From positions 43,532-107,531 of the forward strand of contig NZ_OCTU01000001.1 of assembly GCF_900232945.1 (NCBI RefSeq): 64,000 nt of DNA. The letters are read 5' to 3'. Under the pieces are notes generated by a model. The model worked only from the letters and a program-made list of their open reading frames with translations, was not told where the DNA came from and ran no database searches. This DNA is from Urinicoccus timonensis (GTDB taxonomy: Bacteria; Bacillota; Clostridia; Tissierellales; Peptoniphilaceae). This document shows, one piece after another, positions 57,233 through 64,000 of the stretch; position 1 is the first letter of the stretch, and the number at the start of each line of letters is the position of its first letter. A program made the position numbers and the translations under genes.

Positions 57233-57499
57233 ATGAATGCAATGGATGTGGCTTTGATATGCAAGGCTTTGAGCGATGCGAACAGGCTGGAAATTGTACA
57301 GATGCTGTCGGATGGAGAAAAGTGCGGGTGTAAACTTTTGGAAAGATTTGAAATTACCCAGCCAACTTTATCCCATCATATGAAGATATTGGTAGGATGC
57401 GGCCTTGTGAATGATCGTAAGGAAGGAAAATGGCATCACTATTCTTTGAATTGTGAGACATTGATGAATTACAAACACTTTATAGAATCCCTTACTTGA
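57233..57499 (+). CDS. ArsR-family regulator
   Basis: 88 aa winged helix: ALSDANRLEIVQMLSDGEKCGCKLLERF (CGC at about residues 31-33 in the alpha-3 region, ArsR-like metalloid/metal site), then the recognition helix EITQPTLSHHMKILVGCGLV. Upstream, CATTGATAAATATCTATG and ATAGACAATGATCAATG lie around the likely promoter and form the usual ArsR-type operator. No pump or arsenate gene follows; instead a methyltransferase relic adjoins, so the regulator has probably lost its operon. Confidence 0.85.
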   Translation: MNAMDVALICKALSDANRLEIVQMLSDGEKCGCKLLERFEITQPTLSHHMKILVGCGLVNDRKEGKWHHYSLNCETLMNYKHFIESLT

Positions 57500-57550
57500 C
57501 TTGGATGCGGTGACGGGGATTGTTGTAAATAATTTAAGGAGAGCAGATAT

Positions 57551-57868
57551 CATGAAAAATTTGATTGTGTGCTAATCGCAAATGCACTTCATATTATGCC
57601 TAAGCCAGATGAGGCAATGAAAGAAATATATAGGGTTTTAAAACCTAATGGGATTTTGTTTGCTCCTACCTTTCTATGGAAAGAAGGAAAACAAAGAAAA
57701 ATTATAAAGAGTTTGATGTCTATTTCAGGATTTAAGATTTATCAAGAATGGAATAAAAATCAATTTGAAGATTTTATTGAGGAATATGGGTTTTCAGTAG
57801 TTGAAATGAAATTGGTATATGGAGGTCTTGCACCGATCGGTGTAATGATTGCTCAAAAAGTATCTTAA
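57551..57868 (+). pseudogene. Class I SAM methyltransferase, C-terminal relic
   Basis: Roughly 100 codons: FDCVLIANALHIMPKPDEAMKEIYRVLKPNGILF is the motif IV-VI region (core ANALHIMPKPDE) of small-molecule methyltransferases of the UbiE/YrrT kind. The SAM-binding N-terminal half is absent; the sequence joins abruptly at an unrelated ATG with an RBS at about 57540. The join marks a deletion or recombination junction between the ArsR gene and this fragment. Confidence 0.65.
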
Positions 57869-57997
57869 CAGATTTTGCTTTTGCGTTTAAACTATCAAGA
57901 TTATAAGCAATCTAGAAATTTCTTCTATTCCGTAAGAAAAAATCAATATAAAAGGGAGTATAATTTGAATATAAGTTTGGGCAATGATGAACAAGTT

Positions 57998-58172
57998 GAA
58001 TCAGTTTCTCTTCTTGAGAAAATAAAATAAATATTTAAAAGCAAGCAGATCCGTAAAGGGTCTGTTTTTAATATAAATGATAATGGTATACTATAAATGT
58101 AATTATTGGTTAGTAGCATCAAATTGCTTATAGACAAATGATGCAGAACAAATTAATTTATTAGATTTCAAA
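57998..58172 (+). repeat. Direct repeat B: rlmD tail, terminator, promoter and leader
   Basis: 175 bases aligned without gaps to 43351-43525. The tail encodes ESVSLLEKIK and stop in an orphan reading frame that begins upstream with sequence unrelated to rlmD. The terminator is at 58045-58069 and the extended -10 TGG-TATACT at 58084-58092. It separates the first accreted segment from the two-component/ABC module. Confidence 0.85.
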
Positions 58173-58194
58173 GTTGATACATAAGAGGGTTAGA

Positions 58195-58845
58195 ATGAAG
58201 AGTGTTTTGATTATAGAGGATAATAAAGAAATTTCATCACAAATGGAAAAGTATTTAGTTAATAATGGTTATGAAGTAGAGATTGCATCATCTTTTTACG
58301 AAGCAAGCTATAAGATGAATGTAGACATGGATGTGGCACTATTGGACATAAATCTACCAGATAAAGACGGTCAACATTTGATAGAAAGATTAAAAGATAA
58401 GGACATAAGAGTTATTGTAACAACTGTAAAAAATGATGAAGATTTTATAATTGCTGCCTTAGATCAAGGAGCAGACGACTATTTAACTAAACCATTTTCC
58501 CTTGCAATATTAAGGGCAAGAATTGATGCGGTTTTAAGGACAATACCTCTAAGTCAAGACAAAATAATTACTTACAAGGATATCAAAATAGATTTAAATG
58601 ATTCAAAAGTTTATTTTAAAGGTAAGCAAATAGAGCTAACTCCCCTTGAATATGAAATTTTGGTCTTATTTATTAAAAATCCTCACCGAGTCTATACTAG
58701 AGGTCAACTGTTGGAAATGTTCTGGGAAGATAGGGATAAGTTTGTAAATGACAATACTCTCACATCAACTATTAAGAGAATAAGAGAAAAAATTGATAGA
58801 GAAGTTATTACTACTGTCAGAGGAATTGGTTACAGGATGGATTGA
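58195..58845 (+). CDS. OmpR-family response regulator
   Basis: 216 aa from the ATG at 58195 (RBS AAGAGGG). Receiver domain with VLIIEDN, phospho-acceptor in ALLDINLPD, and TKPFSLAIL. A winged-helix output domain follows with ELTPLEYEILVLF and VRGIGYRMD. It is immediately upstream of a histidine kinase and ABC transporter, the usual arrangement for antimicrobial-peptide or cell-envelope stress modules. The promoter in repeat B lies about 100 bases upstream and may drive the whole unit. Confidence 0.9.
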   Translation: MKSVLIIEDNKEISSQMEKYLVNNGYEVEIASSFYEASYKMNVDMDVALLDINLPDKDGQHLIERLKDKDIRVIVTTVKNDEDFIIAALDQGADDYLTKPFSLAILRARIDAVLRTIPLSQDKIITYKDIKIDLNDSKVYFKGKQIELTPLEYEILVLFIKNPHRVYTRGQLLEMFWEDRDKFVNDNTLTSTIKRIREKIDREVITTVRGIGYRMD

Positions 58846-58846
58846 G

Positions 58847-59707
58847 ATGCTATATTTATTTTGGATAATAAGTCTTTTACTTTTTTATTATTTTTTAGAA
58901 AAAAGAAAGAAAAATAGAATAAATGATCTTATAGATTTAATAGAAAATATGAAAAATCAGGACTACAAAATTCCTATGAAGCAAGATGATTTTTCGATTT
59001 TAGAAGATAAAATTTATAAACTTTTTATAGAAATTGTAGAAGCCAAGGAAACAACCAGCAAAAATAGCGAAAAGCAAATAGAATACCTCGAAGACATAGC
59101 CCATCAGATAAAAACTCCTATCACATCTATGCTTTTTTCCATAGAAAATTTGGAGATGGACTTTTCAGATAATGATGATATAGGAATTTTAAAAAGACAA
59201 ACAATCAGATTAAACTCTTTATCAGATATTTTACTCAAACTATCAAGCCTAGATGCAAACAAAGATTTAATGAAAAAAGATGAAATTCGTTTAGATGAAT
59301 TAATAGATTATGCTCTAGATAGTTTGAATTTAAAGAAATCTATGAAGGTAGAAAAGAGAACGGATTTAAAAGAAAATAGCATCAATGGAGATTTTTATTG
59401 GTTGGCAGAAGCTCTGATTAATATTATGAAAAATGCTGACAATAGACTGACTTGTGATAAAATCACAATTTCATCTTATAAAAATCCCCTTTATACAAGC
59501 TTAATAATCGAAGATAATGGCGGAGGAATAGAAAAAGAGAATATGAAAAAAATCTTTAAACGATTTTATAAAACGCCCGACTCAAATGGCTTTGGAATAG
59601 GTCTTGCCATGGCAAAGACAATTGTAGAAAAAAATAATGGGGAGATTTCTGTTTCAAATATTGATGCTGGAGCAAGATTTGAAATAAAATTTTTCAATGT
59701 CACCTAA
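58847..59707 (+). CDS. Sensor histidine kinase with a single N-terminal membrane helix
   Basis: 286 aa from the ATG at 58847, one base after the regulator's stop; a longer frame into the regulator is not used. One hydrophobic helix (LYLFWIISLLLFYYFL region), then a linker, H-box HQIKTPITS (about residue 88), N-box NIMKNADNR, and G-boxes DNGGGIEKEN and GFGIGLAMAK. There is no extracellular sensing loop, so it probably senses through the adjacent transporter, as in BceS-like systems. Confidence 0.88.
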   Translation: MLYLFWIISLLLFYYFLEKRKKNRINDLIDLIENMKNQDYKIPMKQDDFSILEDKIYKLFIEIVEAKETTSKNSEKQIEYLEDIAHQIKTPITSMLFSIENLEMDFSDNDDIGILKRQTIRLNSLSDILLKLSSLDANKDLMKKDEIRLDELIDYALDSLNLKKSMKVEKRTDLKENSINGDFYWLAEALINIMKNADNRLTCDKITISSYKNPLYTSLIIEDNGGGIEKENMKKIFKRFYKTPDSNGFGIGLAMAKTIVEKNNGEISVSNIDAGARFEIKFFNVT

Positions 59708-59753
59708 AAATCACTTTGCTTTTATATACTTACCTTAAATTAAGGAGGAAAGT

Positions 59754-60434
59754 ATGGAAATATTAAAAGTAGAAAATTTAAGAAAAGAATACGGCGAGGG
59801 TAATTCTAAGGTCATAGCCTTAGACGGTGTTAACCTTGAAATTGAAAGAGGCGAATTTGTCGCCATTGTTGGACCAAGTGGGTCTGGTAAATCAACACTA
59901 CTACATATCATAGGAGGAGTGGATAGTCCAGATGATGGTAAGGTTTATATAGATGGTAACGACATCTCAAAGTATTCCTCAAAAGAATTAGCCTACTTTA
60001 GAAGAAGAAAAGTTGGGTTAATTTATCAGTTTTATAATTTGATACCAAATTTAACAGTTCGTCATAATATAGAACTTCCATTAAAACTAGATAAAAGAAA
60101 AATAAATCAAGATGAATTTTCAGATATAGTAAATAAACTTGGTATAGAAAGTAAACTTGACTCTTTTCCAAGTGAGCTTTCAGGAGGTCAGCAGCAGAGA
60201 GTTGCCATAGCCAGAAGTCTTATCTACAATCCATCTATCATATTGGCAGATGAACCGACTGGAAACTTGGACAGGAAAAATTCTAAGGAAATTATAGAAA
60301 TCTTTAAATATTTCAATAGAACCTTAAAACAGACAATTATCCTAATTACCCATGATGAAGAAATAGCCTTACAAACAAATCGTATTGTTACAATAGTCGA
60401 TGGAAAAATTGTAGGAGATGAAAGAAATGAATAA
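59754..60434 (+). CDS. ABC transporter ATP-binding protein (LolD/MacB type)
   Basis: 226 aa. Walker A GPSGSGKST, Q-loop YQFYNLIPNLTV, signature LSGGQQQR and Walker B ILADEPTGNLD. This is the ATPase class paired with FtsX-like permeases. RBS AAGGAGG. It overlaps the permease start by eight bases. Confidence 0.92.
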   Translation: MEILKVENLRKEYGEGNSKVIALDGVNLEIERGEFVAIVGPSGSGKSTLLHIIGGVDSPDDGKVYIDGNDISKYSSKELAYFRRRKVGLIYQFYNLIPNLTVRHNIELPLKLDKRKINQDEFSDIVNKLGIESKLDSFPSELSGGQQQRVAIARSLIYNPSIILADEPTGNLDRKNSKEIIEIFKYFNRTLKQTIILITHDEEIALQTNRIVTIVDGKIVGDERNE

Positions 60435-62862
60435 GAAGAATTTTCCTATTTTCATCTCATTATTTATTGTAAGTCTGTTTTTCACTGTAATTTTTTATTA
60501 CGGATATAGAGGTATGAGGGCTAACTATGGTTATTACATGGCTTCAAGCTTTTATCATGGGGAGATTAAAGACGAGATCTCAAATGAAGACCTTGAAAAA
60601 CTAAAGTCCATTGAAGATATAGATTTGGTCGGAAAAATGTCTCTTAATCCTGATAATGGAAAACTTGCTGACGATTTAGTCGTTGTCAATTACCAAGACG
60701 AAGCTGTAAATCGGATGAGAGAGTATTCAAGACTTATTAAAGGCAGATTTGCAACTAAGGAAGACGAAATTGTACTATCTGAAAGCCTAGTAAAGAAAAA
60801 TAAACTTAAAATAGGCGATCGTGTAGAACTTGATTTAGGCAAAAGGTTTCTAAATGGCGAAGAGATAGGTCCCACAAGTGCTAATACGGACAGGGAAAAA
60901 TTTGAGAGCCAAGGCTCCAAAAGCTTTACTTTAGTCGGTGTTTACGGAGATGTCTACAACAAGTATAGTAAACTAAATTTTGCTCTAGGGCTACAAGATA
61001 AAATGCCCACTTTCAGAACCTTTGTAAAGTTTAATTCTTTCGAAGAAGCTTATAGAGATAGAGATAAAATTCAAGCAGAAATCAATCAGACTTTGGGCAA
61101 AAAAGTTACTTTAGAATTTTCTGAAAGTCTAATAAACTATTACGGAGTAGAAAACGAACCCTTACAAAATATAATGAGCCAAGCTGTTCTTGTTCTATCA
61201 GTTCTTGGATGTATAGCAATCTTTGTGTTTTTTATAAAAAATATCTTTTGGGTTTGGGGGCTAAAGAAGATTCGAGAGCTTTCCATTTACAAGTCTATAG
61301 GATCTACCAATGGACAAATTTATCTGTTACTTCTAAAGGAAGGACTTATTACAACTGCAATTCCAATACTTTTAGGACATATTGCAGGATTTTTCTTTAT
61401 ATATTGTTTGTATAAAAACATAACGATAGGCGAAGGAGTAAGTGCCTTTGAAGTTATAAAATTTAATCCATTATTAAGTTTAGCAATACTTTTCGTTTCC
61501 TTTGTGATTGTAGCATTAGCTATTAAATCCCCTGCGAAAAAGATTTCTAAAATAAATATTATAGACGGCATAAGAGGAAATATAGATTTTTCAAAATCAA
61601 AGAAGAAAAGATCCAAAGATTTTTGGAAGGAATTAAAACTTAACAACTTAGCTTCAATAAAATCACAGAGATATATTTCTGCAATAGGGATAATTATAAT
61701 TTCAGTGTTTATAATCACTATAGGAATCTCAACATACTACAGAGATTTTTCTCATTACGATGATGGCTATAATTTCTCTGTTGATTATTTTAGTGAAAAC
61801 AACCAAGTCCCAAAAATATTAAAAGAAATTGTCGATAAAATTCCTAACGAGAAGTCTTATATTTCAAAAGATAAATATGTTCAAGTGGAAAATACTAATG
61901 AATTCTCAAAGGAAGCAAAGGCAGCTGGATTAGACGAGGAAGCTAGAAAGAATATAGAAAAATATAAGGCAAAAGGTATGGATGGATTTATCATCGCCTT
62001 GGAAGAAAAAGATTTAAAAGAACTTGGAGGAAAGAAGGGTGAATTTGTCCTCTACAATACAATTCAAGAAGATTCTTCTATTCCAATAGCTAAGGCAAAG
62101 AGAATTCCATATTTTGAAAACCCACAGACTTTAGATATTAACTTTCCAAATGATTATAAGAAGACGATTAAAATTTCAAAGACGATAACAGATTTGGGAA
62201 AATATAAGTCGAAAACAAGACCATTCGATGTAAAAATTTATACAGATTTTGACACTTATTTTAAACTTATGGAAGAGTCCGGAGATGAAAAAAATACAAA
62301 CTATGCTTATACATTAAATATGAAGGTAAACGATTCGGATACCAAAGATGTAAAAGAATATGTAGAGGCTATGATTAGAAGTAAAATCTCGCCTGAAGAT
62401 CGCTTTAATATCACAACAGGTGAGGAAACCGCAAAAAATGAATATAATGATTTGAAAAGTCTAATAAAAATTGTAATAGGAATTGCATCAATCATCTTTG
62501 TACTAAATATCACTAACGGCTACTCATCCATTAATTTAAGTCTAATGAGCAGAAAAAAAGAAATCGGTAGTCTTTACTCTTGTGGAATGGATGTAGATGA
62601 GTTAAAGAACATCTATCAAAAAGAATTTATTGGAGAACAGATAAAGTCCTTTACAATTTCTATTATTATGAGCTTAGGAGTTATGTTTGTAATATCATTA
62701 ATCGCTCCTGATTTAAGAATGAGTACTCTAATAAAATATTATGACTATAAAAGTTTCTTAGGATTTTCGCTAGTCGTCTATGGTATTAACCTAATCATCT
62801 ATCATTTTTCTTTAAAGAGAATTTTAGACAGACCGACCATAGATTTAATTCGAACAATATAA
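60427..62862 (+). CDS. FtsX-domain ABC permease with two extracytoplasmic domains
   Basis: About 811 aa from the ATG at 60427 (AGGAGAT upstream); an ATG at 60418 is too close to the RBS. Membrane helix 1, a large outside domain (about 30-245), three helices, then another helix near residue 425, a second outside domain (about 445-680) and three final helices. Each half carries an FtsX domain. BceB-type permeases have one outside domain, so this is a different, symmetrical type. With the ATPase and the two-component genes it probably handles an antimicrobial peptide or lipid-linked substrate. Confidence 0.85.
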   Translation: MNKKNFPIFISLFIVSLFFTVIFYYGYRGMRANYGYYMASSFYHGEIKDEISNEDLEKLKSIEDIDLVGKMSLNPDNGKLADDLVVVNYQDEAVNRMREYSRLIKGRFATKEDEIVLSESLVKKNKLKIGDRVELDLGKRFLNGEEIGPTSANTDREKFESQGSKSFTLVGVYGDVYNKYSKLNFALGLQDKMPTFRTFVKFNSFEEAYRDRDKIQAEINQTLGKKVTLEFSESLINYYGVENEPLQNIMSQAVLVLSVLGCIAIFVFFIKNIFWVWGLKKIRELSIYKSIGSTNGQIYLLLLKEGLITTAIPILLGHIAGFFFIYCLYKNITIGEGVSAFEVIKFNPLLSLAILFVSFVIVALAIKSPAKKISKINIIDGIRGNIDFSKSKKKRSKDFWKELKLNNLASIKSQRYISAIGIIIISVFIITIGISTYYRDFSHYDDGYNFSVDYFSENNQVPKILKEIVDKIPNEKSYISKDKYVQVENTNEFSKEAKAAGLDEEARKNIEKYKAKGMDGFIIALEEKDLKELGGKKGEFVLYNTIQEDSSIPIAKAKRIPYFENPQTLDINFPNDYKKTIKISKTITDLGKYKSKTRPFDVKIYTDFDTYFKLMEESGDEKNTNYAYTLNMKVNDSDTKDVKEYVEAMIRSKISPEDRFNITTGEETAKNEYNDLKSLIKIVIGIASIIFVLNITNGYSSINLSLMSRKKEIGSLYSCGMDVDELKNIYQKEFIGEQIKSFTISIIMSLGVMFVISLIAPDLRMSTLIKYYDYKSFLGFSLVVYGINLIIYHFSLKRILDRPTIDLIRTI

Positions 62863-62882
62863 TTTCAAAAAAGGAGAAACAT

Positions 62883-63140
62883 ATGAAGAAAAATATCAGT
62901 AAAAAATTATTTCTACTTGGACTCGCGATTTTTGCGATTTCCTATCTACTGCCAATAGATATCTTTGAAAGCTATACAAGTTTAAGACCAACTGGACTCA
63001 CATCAATGTTTGTCTGCCCAATTATTGGACTAATAGGTTTAATATTTGGGATAAAGGACAAAGATAAGTTGTTTATAATATTGAATCTACTTTTAATCTT
63101 ATTACTGCCTATAGCAATGTTTGTAGGTCATCTAATATAA
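62883..63140 (+). CDS. Small membrane protein at the end of the ABC module
   Basis: 85 aa with two to three membrane helices and a proline/threonine-rich turn (SYTSLRPTGLTSM). RBS AAAGGAG, 20 bases after the permease. No family recognised. It is the last gene before the terminator and may be an immunity or accessory part of the ABC/two-component unit. Confidence 0.55.
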   Translation: MKKNISKKLFLLGLAIFAISYLLPIDIFESYTSLRPTGLTSMFVCPIIGLIGLIFGIKDKDKLFIILNLLLILLLPIAMFVGHLI

Positions 63141-63172
63141 GTAATGCGATTAAAACAAGAAAATAATAATCT

Positions 63173-63199
63173 AAACAGCTCTTTTATGAGCTGTTTTTT
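63173..63199 (+). terminator. Terminator of the two-component/ABC module
   Basis: AAACAGCTC and GAGCTGTTT with a 6-base loop, followed by T's. Confidence 0.85.
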
Positions 63200-63248
63200 C
63201 TGTGCTTAAGAATAATATAATAAATTACATTATAAATAATAATTTAAC

Positions 63249-63318
63249 ATATTTAAACATACAAGATTTTTATAAATATGAAACTTTATTCATACTGACC
63301 ACTTAAGCTATTCAGGAA
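63249..63318 (+). repeat. 70-base intergenic repeat, copy 3
   Basis: Shares ATATTT, ATAC, CATACTGACCACTTAAG and GGAA-type positions with copies at 46228 and 48705, with one gap. The most diverged copy. Confidence 0.5.
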
Positions 63319-63552
63319 CCGTTTTTTCAACGAAGATTAAATAGAAAATTATAAGGCTATGAGAATTTAATATTAGATTCAAAAGCCTTATTTATAAAAA
63401 GTTTGAAAAAATTTAGAGTTTATAGTAAATCATGAATTAGAAAAAACAGTTATATTGAATTTTTGTTTTAAAATTAGTAGATAAAGTAGTTGTTTACGAG
63501 GAGAAATTAAAGGTAATATTCAAGTCTGGAATTGAAACTTATATTGACAAGT

Positions 63553-63601
63553 AGCAGATCCGTAAAGGGTCTGTTTTTAATATAAGTGATAATGGTATAA
63601 T
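63553..63601 (+). repeat. Direct repeat C: rlmD terminator plus extended -10 promoter
   Basis: AGCAGATCCGTAAAGGGTCT through TATAAT, matching repeats A and B for about 45 bases. The rlmD coding tail and the downstream leader are not present. Terminator at 63554-63578; promoter TGG-TATAAT with TATAAT at 63596-63601. It lies 35 bases before the next response regulator. Confidence 0.8.
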
Positions 63602-63635
63602 GTATCCAAAGCTTTATACAAGGGAGAGCATTTCA

Positions 63636-64000
63636 TTGAAAAAGATATTAATAATTGAAGATGATAAAAATTTAAATAAAGGACTTTCTATAGCTTTGAA
63701 GAAAGATTATGAGGTTTTCTCTGTAAGCACAATTAGTGAAGCTAAAAATTTTATTGATGATGCGGATTTGATTTTACTCGATATGAATTTGCCAGATGGA
63801 GATGGGCTTGAAATAATAAAATATACGAGACAATCTTCATCAATTCCTATTATAGTTTTATCTGCTATAGATCTTGAGGCATATATCATTTCAGCCATAA
63901 ATTTAGGGGCAGACGACTATCTAACAAAACCTTTTTCTTTGGGAATATTAGAGGCAAAGATAAAAAGAGCTTTTGAAAAAATAGTGCCTAGTGATTTAAA
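63636..64000 (+). CDS. OmpR-family response regulator, cut by the window end
   Basis: 121 codons in the window, TTG start with RBS AGGGAGAG at good spacing. Receiver domain: ILIIEDDKN, phospho-acceptor in ILLDMNLPDGDG, LSAIDLEAY, TKPFSLG. A DNA-binding output domain should follow outside the window. It is similar to, but clearly different from, the regulator at 58195. Like that gene it stands right behind a copy of the rlmD terminator/promoter repeat, so it probably opens another two-component module. Confidence 0.85.
   Translation, partial: MKKILIIEDDKNLNKGLSIALKKDYEVFSVSTISEAKNFIDDADLILLDMNLPDGDGLEIIKYTRQSSSIPIIVLSAIDLEAYIISAINLGADDYLTKPFSLGILEAKIKRAFEKIVPSDL

Larger units (their letters stand above)
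63200..63635 (+). other. Gene-free stretch between the ABC module and the last response regulator
   Basis: Holds copy 3 of the 70-base repeat, an 8-base stem ATAAGGCT/AGCCTTAT (63349-63392) and the shortened rlmD repeat C. The rest is AT-rich with no coding signal. Confidence 0.6.

Overview
The window looks like part of a low-G+C Gram-positive anaerobe, most likely a Peptoniphilaceae-type coccus. This is inferred from the mix of class I fructose-bisphosphate aldolase, an SLH-anchored 5'-nucleotidase, RlmD-type methyltransferase and YcxB/YccF genes, plus Firmicute-style ribosome binding sites. It has two compositions. A G+C-richer chromosomal core lies at about 28.68-43.4 kb. AT-rich mobile DNA lies on both sides (1-28.65 kb and 43.4-64 kb), and within the right-hand DNA there is a distinct, less AT-rich cargo block at about 48.9-57.1 kb.

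Region 1 (1-18.83 kb) is a siderophore/metallophore cluster of the yersiniabactin/pyochelin/equibactin type. It holds an aryl-AMP ligase (cut by the window start), an ArCP-Cy-PCP synthetase, a TubC-Cy-A-MT-PCP-TE synthetase, a saccharopine-dehydrogenase-like reductase and an alpha/beta hydrolase. A TetR regulator, an ECF-type transporter (S, T and double ATPase), a MATE exporter and a YbtP/YbtQ-like pair of ABC exporter-fold proteins follow. Only one adenylation domain is visible, so it presumably loads cysteine on both PCPs. The aryl-acid synthase and phosphopantetheinyl transferase are not in the window.

Region 2 (18.83-28.65 kb) is the right end of an integrative element. It contains a sigma-gene relic, a RhuM/membrane protein/ImmA/Xre operon on the minus strand, an ArpU-like regulator, a sigma-like factor whose ribosome binding site lies in a perfect hairpin, a structured non-coding stretch, and three consecutive large serine recombinases. 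The element ends inside a CtlX-type amidinohydrolase gene, which is truncated.

Region 3 (28.66-43.38 kb) is chromosomal core: aldolase, gamma-glutamyltransferase, glycerol kinase, cysteine desulfurase plus MnmA, small membrane proteins, an SLH 5'-nucleotidase, an EamA transporter, an Eis-like acetyltransferase, a UBA/DUF4342 protein and an RlmD-like 23S rRNA methyltransferase.

Region 4 (43.38-64 kb) is an accretion island at the 3' end of the rlmD-like gene. The gene end, its terminator and an extended -10 promoter recur at about 43.35, 58.00 and (shortened) 63.55 kb. The first interval holds a lipoprotein, a membrane protein/Xre pair, an M23 peptidase, terminase and portal relics, a frameshifted ABC-F gene with a candidate leader-peptide attenuator, a frameshifted DUF262 (GmrSD-like) gene, and a CadC-CadA metal-resistance operon fused to a fumarate-reductase-like complex. 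The second interval is a two-component system with an ABC transporter. A second response regulator begins after the third repeat and runs off the window. No relaxase or type IV secretion genes, rRNA, tRNA or CRISPR array were recognised.
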